The notes: a model not told the origin generated them from the sequence alone. 13,844 nucleotides of DNA from Pseudomonadota bacterium (GCA_021795795.1 JAJYPA010000184.1:1-13844); one strand, 5' to 3'. Numbered from the stretch's first letter, positions 1 to 8,472 are shown. A program made the numbers and translations.

Positions 1-298
1 TGTCTTGCTGGCCGTCAAGGACGAAATCAAGAAGCTGCTGGAAAAGGGATACACCAGCAAGCAGATCGCGCTCGCCTTCAAGGATGACGTGTTCGGCATT
101 CTGCCAAAAACGATCACCGAGATTGCCATAGGTAAGCGCAGTAGCAAAACCGACACCGTAGCCAAACCCAAAAGAAAGACACACCCCCGCCCCGCCCCGC
201 CTGCCGCTTCCCAAAAAACACCCGATGCCGCAGGGCAGAACAAGAAGAACGTAGATCCTGGATCGTTCGATGTGAAGCCGGATACGGAGGATCTATGA
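1..298 (+). CDS. mobC: MobC/TraK-like oriT-binding mobilization protein, 5' truncated by the window edge
   Basis: The reading frame is open to base 1, and a TTG codon at base 5 lies inside the protein rather than at its start, so the N-terminus is outside the window. The visible segment begins with LAVKDEIKKLLEKGYTSKQI, which resembles the conserved core of RP4 TraK (a hydrophobic pair, then AV-x-D-x-(I/V)-K and a GY-x-(S/L)-K turn). TraK is a small basic DNA-binding protein that binds the intergenic side of oriT and helps relaxosome assembly. The C-terminal half here is low-complexity, rich in Lys, Pro and Ala. Part of it is encoded by a GC-rich repeat that recurs three more times in the window (bases 175-207). 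The stop codon overlaps the mobD start (ATGA), which suggests translational coupling. Identity rests on the core motif plus the mobD/mobE neighbours; I did not run an alignment. Confidence 0.7.
   Translation, partial: VLLAVKDEIKKLLEKGYTSKQIALAFKDDVFGILPKTITEIAIGKRSSKTDTVAKPKRKTHPRPAPPAASQKTPDAAGQNKKNVDPGSFDVKPDTEDL
175..207 (+). repeat. GC-rich dispersed repeat, copy 1 (inside mobC)
   Basis: This copy reads AAAGACACACCCCC followed by GCCCC units and CTGCCGC. The same AGACACACCCC core followed by C-rich, G-interrupted sequence occurs at 12479-12505 (same orientation) and, inverted, at 9398-9423 and 13222-13247. Here the repeat is translated in mobC as a Thr-His-Pro-Arg-Pro-Ala-Pro-Pro stretch. 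Its opposite strand carries four G runs and could form a quadruplex. Confidence 0.7.
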
Positions 299-963
299 AC
301 CAGATATTTATGATCGGCGGCGGTAAGGGCGGCGTTGGGAAGTCCACGGTCTCTATGGCGCTGGTCGATGCGCTCCTGGAGAAGGGAGAACAAGTTGTCC
401 TGGTGGAAAGCGATGACAGCAATCCGGATGCTTACAAAGCATTGAACGGTATCGTTCCTTGCGAGATATGCAACATGGACGATGAGGCGGGGTACATCAA
501 GCTGGGAAACATCATTGAAGCCAACAGCAAGGCGTGTATCGTCGTGAACACCGCAGCACGCGCGACGGCTGGACTGGTCCAGCACGGCGGCATCATCAGC
601 GATGTAGCGCTGGAGTTGAAGCGTAATCTCGTCATGCTCTGGCCCATTAACCGGCAACGGGACAGCCTGGAGCTGCTTAACGATTTTGTTGAGAATGCAC
701 AGGGATACACAGCCATCTATGCCGTGCTCAATACGTACTTTGGTGATCCCAAGAAGTTCGCACGATTCCATGCGAGCAAACTCAAGAACAAGCTTACCGG
801 ATTCCTGGAGTTCCCAGAATTGAATGATCTGGTAGCAGACAAACTAGTGGATAACCGATTAGCACTGAGTAATGCCGATGCTAAGCTACAGATAGCTGAA
901 CGATCAGCGCTTAGGCGGTACAGAGAATCGGCAAAACAGGCGCTTGAGGTGGTTTATGGCTGA
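295..963 (+). CDS. mobD: MobD/TraL-like ParA-type ATPase of the mobilization region
   Basis: The 222-residue protein opens with a deviant Walker A motif of the ParA/MinD type (GGGKGGVGKST, residues 8-18). The switch-like VESDDSNPDAYK follows at about residues 37-48. This is the layout of RP4 TraL and the IncQ-2 MobD proteins, which are single-domain P-loop proteins encoded next to the oriT-binding protein. Their role in transfer is accessory and not fully known. The absence of an N-terminal helix-turn-helix and of a ParB partner argues against a partition ATPase. The start ATG overlaps the mobC stop codon (ATGA), and the 3' end overlaps mobE by eight bases, so the three genes form one operon. 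The length fits the TraL family. Confidence 0.8.
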   Translation: MNQIFMIGGGKGGVGKSTVSMALVDALLEKGEQVVLVESDDSNPDAYKALNGIVPCEICNMDDEAGYIKLGNIIEANSKACIVVNTAARATAGLVQHGGIISDVALELKRNLVMLWPINRQRDSLELLNDFVENAQGYTAIYAVLNTYFGDPKKFARFHASKLKNKLTGFLEFPELNDLVADKLVDNRLALSNADAKLQIAERSALRRYRESAKQALEVVYG

Positions 964-1588
964 TCTTAGAGAGGCGATAAAACAAATCACCGGAAAAGAA
1001 CCATCACCGGAACAGATCAATAGGATACAAGCCATTGCGCATGCTCTGGATATCCCGCAGGGAGATGCCATGTTTCCGATCCTGGCAACCTTGGACATCT
1101 ACTACGGAACCTTTACAAAGCTCCCGGCAAGTATGGAAGCCAGCGCCAACAAGATCGCCGATAAAGCAGAGAGAGACACGCAAGGAAGAATTGCTGCCGC
1201 CAGCGCAGAACTCGTATCCAAAGCAGGAAAACAACTGGTTGATGCGTTCCGCGCAGACCTGGGCAAAACGCTGTGGTCCAGATCCATCTGGGCCGGGCTC
1301 GTCCTGGTGGTAGTAGGGATCGGGTCCTATGCTGCCGGTGAGGTCGATATCTGGTGGCACTCCAGGCAACTCCATCAAATCGAATCAAAGGAACAGAAGG
1401 CGAAAAAAACGCTTGGCGTGATCGAAGGAAAACCTGGATACGGCGCTGTGGAGTCCTGTGGTGGTCTACCCTGCGTACCTATCCTGACGCCCGCTCAAGA
1501 CGGTAACAATGTATGGACAGTTTCTGGCGGTAGATACAAAGGTACCCATTTGGGAGTGCTGGACATGTCAGCCATAAAAGGACAATAA
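956..1588 (+). CDS. mobE: MobE/TraM-like membrane-anchored mobilization protein
   Basis: The ATG at 956 (MADLREAIKQITGKE) is preferred over a TTG four codons upstream because it gives the short overlap with the mobD stop that is typical of coupled genes. The protein is 210 residues. Residues about 1-110 are mostly helical and charged. One hydrophobic segment (SIWAGLVLVVVGIGSYAAG, about residues 111-130) should be a membrane helix, leaving a C-terminal part of about 80 residues that contains a Cys pair (ESCGGLPC). In RP4 and IncQ-2 plasmids the gene after traL/mobD is traM/mobE, and the assignment here is mainly by position plus the membrane segment. Its biochemical role is not established. 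The gene ends 21 bases before the convergent sulfotransferase stop codon, and I see no clear terminator between them. Confidence 0.62.
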   Translation: MADLREAIKQITGKEPSPEQINRIQAIAHALDIPQGDAMFPILATLDIYYGTFTKLPASMEASANKIADKAERDTQGRIAAASAELVSKAGKQLVDAFRADLGKTLWSRSIWAGLVLVVVGIGSYAAGEVDIWWHSRQLHQIESKEQKAKKTLGVIEGKPGYGAVESCGGLPCVPILTPAQDGNNVWTVSGGRYKGTHLGVLDMSAIKGQ

Positions 1589-1609
1589 AAAGGCTTTATC
1601 TTCGGTTAA

Positions 1610-2536
1610 TTAAAATATTTCTGAAGGTTGGTTGCTTAAAAAGTTACTCCTTTGCTGCAAACGATCGATACACGCCATCAAGGGACGCCACTGCTCTAAC
1701 TGCTTTTGCCAACGCATCAGTTGCCTCTGAAATTCTGGGGTGTTCCAATCGAGCTGATCCGCAGCCACTTTACGCAAGACCCGGTAAACAGTGCTAACCA
1801 AAGCCGGGCAAGCGGTATCGTTTGCCAAATCAACTAAGCGATGATAGCTGTGACATAGAGATTCATCCAGAAATTCATTGGCATAGCGCTGTGCAGCATT
1901 ATATTTATCCACCGACAGGTCAAATGCTTGCGCTATTCGTTGTAGCTGCAGCATTGGCGTCTGCAGCATGCGATCAAACTCCACCAGGACGCGCCGCCGC
2001 CCCATAGTCAGTGCCACCGCATTCAAAGTGTAACTCAACCACATCAGATAACTTTGGGTACGATCCAACCCATCACGTTTCTGGAGAGAATCGGCAATAC
2101 TAGCGGGGTTACGCAAAGCCAGCAAATAATAGGCTGCCGTATCATCACCGAGTGCAGCCAGCACCACCTGCCAAAATGCCAGCAAGCGGCACATGCGCGG
2201 GTCTTTGAATCCAAACAATGATGCCTGAGCTATTTTATTCTGCAATAATTCCATTCCCCTCTGCAGAAAACCCTGAGCCAGCAAGGTTGTAATCTGCTCA
2301 GCAGTGAGCGGCGTGCTATAATTCCAATCCGTACCCAACACATGGAGCATCTCTTCATTAAGCCGATAGAAATCCATGTCTTCCCAAAAGCCTTTGGGAT
2401 TAACTTCCGGTATGGACTCCATGAGTTGGTTACCTAAATCTACTCCAAGTGCAAGCAGACCTCTGGTAATGGCACTAGTACCACTGCGGTGCATACCCAG
2501 CACAAATACCAAGCGTATATCATCCAACTCATTCAT
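1610..2536 (-). CDS. PAPS-dependent sulfotransferase family protein
   Basis: The 308-residue protein has the 5'-phosphosulfate-binding loop of sulfotransferases near its N-terminus (LVFVLGMHRSGTSAI, residues 9-23). It also has an FGFKDPR segment (108-114) and LALRNPASIADSL (139-151), which fits the 3'-phosphate-binding Arg/Ser motif. Family members transfer sulfate from PAPS to hydroxyl groups on glycans, proteins or small molecules; the acceptor here cannot be read from sequence. No signal peptide is seen, so it is probably cytosolic. It is the last gene of the minus-strand glycan block and starts 53 bases after the glycoside-hydrolase-like gene. No good Shine-Dalgarno sequence precedes the ATG at 2536. 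Its base composition is close to the plasmid backbone, unlike the A+T-rich genes upstream, so the block may have been assembled from different sources. Confidence 0.78.
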   Translation of the reverse strand: MNELDDIRLVFVLGMHRSGTSAITRGLLALGVDLGNQLMESIPEVNPKGFWEDMDFYRLNEEMLHVLGTDWNYSTPLTAEQITTLLAQGFLQRGMELLQNKIAQASLFGFKDPRMCRLLAFWQVVLAALGDDTAAYYLLALRNPASIADSLQKRDGLDRTQSYLMWLSYTLNAVALTMGRRRVLVEFDRMLQTPMLQLQRIAQAFDLSVDKYNAAQRYANEFLDESLCHSYHRLVDLANDTACPALVSTVYRVLRKVAADQLDWNTPEFQRQLMRWQKQLEQWRPLMACIDRLQQRSNFLSNQPSEIF

Positions 2537-2589
2537 AGGAATACATCAACAAACGCAAGCTGTCGCACACCAATCTTTCATCTTCCATA

Positions 2590-4311
2590 CTACAAATCAT
2601 CAAGATGGAATATAAATCTATTTTCCTCATCCGTAAACCCGTGAATATATCTAATTATATTAATATTTTTTGGAATCTGAAAATGCATATTCACGGATTC
2701 CATGCTGAACCTATTAAACGATTTTTCACCATCTCTTTTAATTCGTACAATTTGTGACTCATAGCCATATCCGTACAATATAGACCTACCCAGAGGGCGA
2801 CCGTACAGAGCAGAAAACCCCAAAGATAAAACGTGGTTGTTATCTGTAAACGCATTCAACCATATCATATTTCCAGATCGAGATAATAATGGTGTATTCA
2901 CGTCATTATATTTTACACGATGAATAACCTCACAATTGTTTCTCGGTTTATAAAATAAAACGTCATCTCTACAATAGAACATTTCACCATCAGATATTTT
3001 AACATTGTCTTCTATGTTTACATATTTTAATTCTCCATCTGGAAAGCCATTGCACAAAATTGACGAATGCTGCATAGCAAATGGACAAACAAACATAACA
3101 GTAGAAGTATCCGGCAAACTAATTAGTTTTTGCGACAATCGTTCTTCTTTATAAATACTGAAGTCAATTATACATGAGTAACAAGACAAATCCATCATTA
3201 ACGCTTCAGAAACGAGGACAATTTCTGATTGTGGCGCAAGCCTGCGCAACGGATATAGAATAATTTCTCGCAGTATTTTCATATGCCAATCTTCGTCAGA
3301 AAAGCAAATATCATTGATTATTACCAATGTTTTTGGTAGGGCAATGCAATCTTTATTTTTCAGTTTTTTAATAAAACTTTTAGCCAGTTGTGATTTTGCA
3401 TCCCCCCAAAACTTGGTTGGGACAAGCATTGAACCCTCAAATGGTTCATTCCAGCTATATATAAATATTACAGACGGATCAGTAGCACACGCGAGCCAAC
3501 CCATTTCTTTGTAGTAACGCAAATCATTTCTGATAACCCTTTCTAGATTGTCGCGTATAGCAACACCATAATTATCAAAGCCAAAATTCCAAGTAACACA
3601 ATCATGAGAGTATTGCGCCTGAGGCGTGTCCAAAACAAAATGAAAAGAACAAAAATTATTACGGTAGTGTAGAAAAAGATATTCCAAAAAAGGAGAATTT
3701 ACGCACGTCCAATAAAAACAAGGGTTATCCAATATGCGGGAAATTTTTTTAATTAATGAATCCCCAAAATATTTCCAGGCATCTCTTTTGTCGTTAGCGC
3801 GGTCAAATCCGTAACCAAAGACAAATATAATCTCCCTACCTTTTTTATCCTTAGCAATCAACTGCTTAGGTATGTTTTTGTAAAATGCGCTTATCGCCTC
3901 ACATAAGATTTTAATAGTGTGATCATTAGGCTGAATATATTGCGTGACATTTAATGTTGCATTTAACTGTTCGATGTCATTATTTATTATTTTATATATC
4001 ATCTCAAGATCGATAAATGGGCAAATCATAAGACCGGACATATATAATGCTTCTACAACCTCTGATGATGGAGCATTATAACTCCCATCGTGATCAATAT
4101 TTAATTGCCATGATATTGCGTCTACTCCAATCTGCCTGATATATTGGAAATTTTTATTATAAAATTCTATAGAGCTTCTATCATCATCACTTACACCAAT
4201 AGCATCAAAATCAATAGGATCAACAAATTCGCTTTCTACCCATCCTCCTGACCTAAACCAATCATAAAACTGCAACACAACTGGCACCATTGGTTCTAAA
4301 TTATTATGCAT
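2590..4311 (-). CDS. Glycoside-hydrolase-like protein (possible GH99/WbsX-like TIM barrel)
   Basis: I chose ATG 4311 (MHNNLEPMVPVVLQFYDWF, 573 residues) over a GTG at 4344 because GAGGTG lies a suitable distance upstream. Visible features are VPVVLQFYDWF (9-19), IRQIGVDAISWQLNID (58-73) and IFIYSWNEPFEGS (282-294). A first strand with a Tyr/Trp, then GVDA-x-x-W, then WNE-x-FEGS is the pattern of GH99/WbsX-like and related uncharacterised hydrolase-like proteins found in polysaccharide loci, where Glu of WNE could be catalytic. The last 250 residues look beta-rich and unassigned. There is no signal peptide, so it would act in the cytosol, which is odd for a secreted hydrolase but usual for WbsX-like proteins. 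The gene is clearly A+T-rich, a sign of transfer. The family call is pattern-based and uncertain. Confidence 0.45.
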   Translation of the reverse strand: MHNNLEPMVPVVLQFYDWFRSGGWVESEFVDPIDFDAIGVSDDDRSSIEFYNKNFQYIRQIGVDAISWQLNIDHDGSYNAPSSEVVEALYMSGLMICPFIDLEMIYKIINNDIEQLNATLNVTQYIQPNDHTIKILCEAISAFYKNIPKQLIAKDKKGREIIFVFGYGFDRANDKRDAWKYFGDSLIKKISRILDNPCFYWTCVNSPFLEYLFLHYRNNFCSFHFVLDTPQAQYSHDCVTWNFGFDNYGVAIRDNLERVIRNDLRYYKEMGWLACATDPSVIFIYSWNEPFEGSMLVPTKFWGDAKSQLAKSFIKKLKNKDCIALPKTLVIINDICFSDEDWHMKILREIILYPLRRLAPQSEIVLVSEALMMDLSCYSCIIDFSIYKEERLSQKLISLPDTSTVMFVCPFAMQHSSILCNGFPDGELKYVNIEDNVKISDGEMFYCRDDVLFYKPRNNCEVIHRVKYNDVNTPLLSRSGNMIWLNAFTDNNHVLSLGFSALYGRPLGRSILYGYGYESQIVRIKRDGEKSFNRFSMESVNMHFQIPKNINIIRYIHGFTDEENRFIFHLDDL

Positions 4312-4344
4312 ATATCTCACACCTCTGAACTGTTCTTTTAGCAC

Positions 4345-4782
4345 TAGGGATCTAATCTGTCGTATGCACTTGCCAAGGGAGCTTACCCCCAGCCCTTCAC
4401 GCTACGTGACCCAAAAAGCTCCCAACTGCACATTCCGACGATCGTGGGCAGTGATTCCGCTGATCGTGGGCACTCCAGAAAAGCGTACATTCTGGTCGAT
4501 GCACAAAAAACAGGGTGTCACCAAAATCATCCAGCACTGCATCAAGTAATTCCCTGCCGAGCAGACCGCGTGGACGGTAGGCTGTACGTGCATGCCAGAC
4601 ATTACCGACATTCTCGACTCCAGTTGGACACATCGGGCATTGAAGCTGACACAAGGAAGCGGAGTCAAGCAGAAACGCGAAAGGACAGGAGCGAGCCTAC
4701 TCAGCACGCATTATCCGTTTGTAATGGGCAAATAGAAAGTTCTCGAAGGCCAGACGCGTCTTCTTTCGCAGAAGGAGGAACA
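4345..4782. other. Non-coding stretch between two cargo genes, with an IS-end remnant
   Basis: No convincing gene is seen. Open frames on both strands lack a start with a ribosome-binding site and do not resemble any protein I know. The left part (about 4430-4490) carries a 22-bp tandem repeat resembling the inner repeats of IS21-family ends. The base composition is more balanced than in the A+T-rich gene to its left. The stretch probably records insertion and decay of a mobile element that separated two genes of the glycan block. Confidence 0.5.
4432..4475. mobile_element. Probable IS21-family end remnant (two tandem 22-bp repeats)
   Basis: Two adjacent 22-base units share ATTCCG, two variable bases, then GATCGTGGGCA (4440-4450 and 4462-4472, spaced exactly 22 bases). 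Tandem repeats of this size and a motif of the type CCCACGATC...GGAAT are what I recall from the terminal regions of IS21-family elements. No istA or istB gene is present nearby, so at most one end of a lost or deleted copy remains. The assignment is from memory of the family, without a database match. Confidence 0.4.
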
Positions 4783-5594
4783 TCAATTAACAGGTCGACT
4801 GGCGCTGATGATATATCCGCAAACCAGCGGCTCATTCAGATCAGCCTGTTCAATCTCAGGCCAGTAATAACCCAGCGAAAGTTGCGGTTGATCGTGCACG
4901 TGAATCTCCTCAAAACCAGCGTGTACAAGGCGGCTCAGGATATCTGCCTCGCAGTACAGACGCATTTCCAGCGTTGCACCTTCTCCGCCATGAAAGATGA
5001 GGTTGTCATAGACTTGCAGCTCGCCAGCTTCATCGCGATTAACGAGTATCTTGTCGCCGCTAAAGTCTATTATTTCCCATTCGGACAGACCAATATAATG
5101 TTCGATGGTGCGCGCGGCGCGCGTATAAGGCACGCTGAATATGAGGTTACCGCCCGGTTTCAGAAGTGCATAAAGATTGTCGAATCCGCGCTGCAAAGGA
5201 GGCAGGATGTGCTCAAAAACGTCGGCACTGATCACAAAGTCATTCATACCCAGTTGCGCCAAAGTAGGATGCTGGATATCCAGCATCGGAGAGCGTCCAT
5301 AAAACGTGTTCTTATAGCTGAATTTTTTTCTAGCAGATCCGCATACCCTGTCCAGTCGCTCATACCAAGGCCGACAATATTTGCTTGACTCGGCCAGTCT
5401 TTCAAGGGCAATCCATCTGTCACCACCATAAGATTCCGGAGAACATTAATAATACCCCGGAAACGCGCATTCGAACCACAATTTCTACAATGCGCCAGTT
5501 CGCGATGGAACTGACTGTTTTCAAGTCTGTTCGTTTCGCCACAGATATTACAACAATATTCTATGACTTCTGGCATCTCAATAGGTAATTTCAT
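4783..5594 (-). pseudogene. SAM-dependent methyltransferase with N-terminal zinc ribbon, interrupted by a one-base frameshift
   Basis: The N-terminal frame starts at ATG 5594, 17 bases after the upstream glycosyltransferase stop. It encodes a four-cysteine zinc ribbon (CNIC and HCRNCG, about residues 15-42), then IVGLGMSDWTGYADLLEK, resembling SAM motif I. The frame is lost at an A7 tract (5327-5333). With one added A, translation continues through KFSYKNTFYGRSP into the frame ending at 4783, which carries FVISADVFEHI (motif II) and LLKPGGNLIFSVPY (motif III). The restored protein is 270 residues, a normal length for a class I Methyltransf_11-type enzyme. Such zinc-ribbon methyltransferases occur in glycan and lipopolysaccharide loci, where they may methylate a sugar. 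The break could be a real mutation, a homopolymer sequencing error, or a site of transcriptional slippage. Confidence 0.7.
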
Positions 5595-5610
5595 AATGCT
5601 ATTCCAAGTT

Positions 5611-8472
5611 TCATAATAAATTATTCGATACGAATAGGTCATGGTTTATTAAAGAGAACCGTTTTGCGGTTTCGCGTGCTTGACCAGAAAGATTGGCCAA
5701 TGTTATATCATCTTCAGAAATTATCTTTTCAGTTATTGAGACCAGATCTTCGATATCACAGAATAGATTACACTTAAAGCTTTCCCCCAAAACCTCTGGG
5801 ATACCACCACCCTTATACGCAACAGGAATGCATCCGTGAACCATCGCTTCAACTATAGACATCCCAAAGTGCTCCATACATTCTGGATTATCCTCACCCA
5901 GTCCGGCCGCATGCCAATATATAGAAGACCTAGACAAATATGATTCCAACAAGACTCTATCGCAGTCCAAGATTATTTCAATATTACAATCATCAGAAAA
6001 CGAATATAGCTGATTTAAATAATCAACGTCATTATTATTATTTTTATTTATTGATCCGATAATGATAAACTTCCAGAAAGAGAATTCTGATTTCTTAACA
6101 ATCCTCTTGAATGCATCTATCATCTCCAACTGTTTTTTATTATGCCCATCCTTAAATATTCTGCCAACAGAGACAATTAATTTCTCTTTTTGTAGGCACG
6201 CATCTTTATGTATAAATATATTGTCATTCCGTTCTGTCGCCGGATACAGTACGGTAACGTTGTCTTCAATTGCCCAGAACTTTTTAACCCATTTTTTTGT
6301 GAAATTTGAATTTGCGAGAATAGTATCGTATGTCTGCAATACACTACGCGTTACGTGTTTATGCGGAAAGCTCAATAAATAATATGATTTTTTTGCATAT
6401 GAATGCATATTGCTATGGTGAGTAGAATTAATAAAGATATAATAGCCACAGGTGTCGTGCTCAGAAAAGTCTGGAACAACCAACTTACTTATATTTTCCA
6501 TGCTTATGTTGAAATATGACGCTAGTTTACTAATATCAAATTGAACCCGTGAAATAAGATCAACATGATAATATTTTGACAGAGCTTTAGCGAGATGCAA
6601 CGCTCGTAACTCTCCACCGCCACGAGTATTCCAATACTCATTGTAAATTCCAACCCTAAGAAAGTAATTTTTTCGAACATAAGGCAGACCGCTAATAGCT
6701 CGATCTATGATGCTAGGCACCTCCTCAATTAAGTTTGGCAAATATGAAACGAATTCTCGTTGCGCAGCATCTGGAAATACTTCTTCATTGTTTACAGAAA
6801 TATAGTGATTCCATGTTTGTAGTTCATCATTAAATCGACTACCTACGATTTCTGGAAAATGTATAGCAAGAAACAGAATTTTATTCCTTGCTATTAACTT
6901 TTTAAAGAATGCCGACTTATCATTGCTTGTCGATGCATGCTTATGCCGCACAACTGCGCCAGGGAAATACCTAATTACGAAACCACTCTTACGAACTCTA
7001 AGCGACAATTCGGTATCTTCATAATAAGCAAAGAACTCAGATACAAATAACGGATTATTTCCCAACACGTCTCTGCGTATTAAAGCTGCACATCCACATA
7101 ACGCATCAACATTCCTAACTTTATCATACTGCCCATTATCATCCTCACAAAATCCAATATCACCAGCATCTCCGATTTCCGTAACATAGGACCCCGCATT
7201 GTTAATAACATCATGAGAAGTAACTTTAGATAGATCCATAGAAAATCTCCATAAACCATCTAAATAATCAATATTAAAATTGTATGTGCGCTTTCCTTCT
7301 ACATATAATTCTTCTATATTAAACTGTTCAATATTACAGTACAATCCAAATGAAATAGACTTACAAGATGATGGAATAAGAAATTCATGGGTCAAAAGAT
7401 CGCGACAAAAGTCTGTTCTTTCTATCAATTTTTTATACTGAATTAAGCCGGATAAAATCTCCGCATGAGATAAATGGAAAGGATTAGATGCTGATATTCT
7501 TATTGTTACGAAAGGTTCAAAAAAAAGTATTTTTGGAATAACCACGCCTAGCTTGTCTTCTCCATGGTTAACAAATTGATCTACCATGCCAGAGACAAAA
7601 TTGCTTTCAACTGAAGTATCATTATTTAAGAGCATAATTAAATCTCCAGATGATCTTTCGTAGCCTATATTATTTGCCTCAGCAAAACCATAATTCTTAT
7701 CACAAGAAATTATTGTAACATTATCAAACTCTGACCTTGCTACCTTTAATGAATCGTCACTTGAGCCGTTATCTACAAATATAACTTCTATATTAAGGTA
7801 CTCCTGAGAATTTATAGATTCAGCAAGAGTTCTTATGTGCCGTTCTCCGTTATAATTAACAATAATAATTGATACAAGCGGATCTAGTAATTGAGGTGGC
7901 GTTGTGTTTGATACCCGATTCAAATATTCATCTGATGATGACAAATCTTTATATAGTTGTTCAATGGTCTTGTGCTGTTGATGACGCAGCGTCTCTCTCG
8001 ATTCCGGATCTCGACCTAGCAACTTGCGATAAGCAGCAACAACATCACCTTCTGGTAACAAGACCAGATTGCTATCTAATACGTCAGATTCATTATTAAC
8101 TTCACGTTGATTATGCAAATCAGATTCGATAGCATCACATATTTTTTGCATATACTTCACATTAGTATAGGTCATTCGATTCATTGCCCGAACCAAACTC
8201 TGCTTCCCCCCAAAAAACCGAAAAAACCAATGCCTCCCATTTTCTAATTTTAGAGAGCTTATACCATTTAAATTTTTGCGCTTACTCTTAAATTCGCTTG
8301 ACTCGGCAATATCAAGAATAACTTCTATCTTGCTAAATCCAGCGGACAGTAGACCAGCATAATATAACAATCCAGAATGATCAGCCTCCCGATCTAACAT
8401 TATTCTATATGCTTCTTTCAAAAACTCTTCGCCATCCAGTACAAACAACTCTCTCACATCTTTTTGATTCAT
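5611..8472 (-). CDS. Large bifunctional glycosyltransferase (DUF4214-like segments, GT2, GT4)
   Basis: The protein is 953 residues. Residues 12-66 (LDGEEFLKEAYRIMLDREAD...) match the DUF4214 pattern, and a second, weaker copy (AAYRKLLGRDPES) lies at 146-186. Residues 199-540 form a GT2 catalytic domain: VSIIIVNYNGE, IFVDNGSSDDS, a LLNNDTSVE metal/nucleotide-binding region, then FFAYYEDTELSLRVRKSG with a following RHKH. An insertion of about 130 residues splits the GT2 core (about 320-450). Residues 605-945 form a GT-B fold GT4 domain: RGGGELRALHLA, LIVSVGRIF, and EHFGMSIVEAMVHGCIPVA, which holds the E-x7-E signature. It probably adds two sugars to a growing surface glycan in the cytosol. The gene is strongly A+T-rich and is first in the minus-strand cargo block. 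The ATG at 8472 has only a weak GAG upstream. Confidence 0.85.
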   Translation of the reverse strand: MNQKDVRELFVLDGEEFLKEAYRIMLDREADHSGLLYYAGLLSAGFSKIEVILDIAESSEFKSKRKNLNGISSLKLENGRHWFFRFFGGKQSLVRAMNRMTYTNVKYMQKICDAIESDLHNQREVNNESDVLDSNLVLLPEGDVVAAYRKLLGRDPESRETLRHQQHKTIEQLYKDLSSSDEYLNRVSNTTPPQLLDPLVSIIIVNYNGERHIRTLAESINSQEYLNIEVIFVDNGSSDDSLKVARSEFDNVTIISCDKNYGFAEANNIGYERSSGDLIMLLNNDTSVESNFVSGMVDQFVNHGEDKLGVVIPKILFFEPFVTIRISASNPFHLSHAEILSGLIQYKKLIERTDFCRDLLTHEFLIPSSCKSISFGLYCNIEQFNIEELYVEGKRTYNFNIDYLDGLWRFSMDLSKVTSHDVINNAGSYVTEIGDAGDIGFCEDDNGQYDKVRNVDALCGCAALIRRDVLGNNPLFVSEFFAYYEDTELSLRVRKSGFVIRYFPGAVVRHKHASTSNDKSAFFKKLIARNKILFLAIHFPEIVGSRFNDELQTWNHYISVNNEEVFPDAAQREFVSYLPNLIEEVPSIIDRAISGLPYVRKNYFLRVGIYNEYWNTRGGGELRALHLAKALSKYYHVDLISRVQFDISKLASYFNISMENISKLVVPDFSEHDTCGYYIFINSTHHSNMHSYAKKSYYLLSFPHKHVTRSVLQTYDTILANSNFTKKWVKKFWAIEDNVTVLYPATERNDNIFIHKDACLQKEKLIVSVGRIFKDGHNKKQLEMIDAFKRIVKKSEFSFWKFIIIGSINKNNNNDVDYLNQLYSFSDDCNIEIILDCDRVLLESYLSRSSIYWHAAGLGEDNPECMEHFGMSIVEAMVHGCIPVAYKGGGIPEVLGESFKCNLFCDIEDLVSITEKIISEDDITLANLSGQARETAKRFSLINHDLFVSNNLL

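Noticed and set aside
295..963. ParA partition ATPase for the ParA-like gene
   Set aside because: No ParB or centromere repeats are nearby, and its position between TraK-like and TraM-like genes fits TraL/MobD.
1589..1609. Bidirectional terminator between mobE and the sulfotransferase gene
   Set aside because: The 21-base gap is A+T-rich, but I could not find a convincing stem with a T tract.
4432..4475. 22-bp tandem repeat as a second set of iterons
   Set aside because: The period equals that of the oriV iterons, but the sequence is unrelated, the copies are imperfect, and there is no rep gene beside it; an insertion-sequence end is more likely.
4444..5388. Long plus-strand open frame of about 314 codons
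   Set aside because: It runs antisense through the methyltransferase gene, lacks a ribosome-binding site, and its translation has no recognisable domain; the minus-strand methyltransferase motifs explain the region.
5244..5642. N-terminal methyltransferase half as an independent small zinc-ribbon protein of 132 codons
   Set aside because: After the A7 tract its sequence loses all similarity to the family, while the other frame continues it exactly; it is better read as one broken gene.
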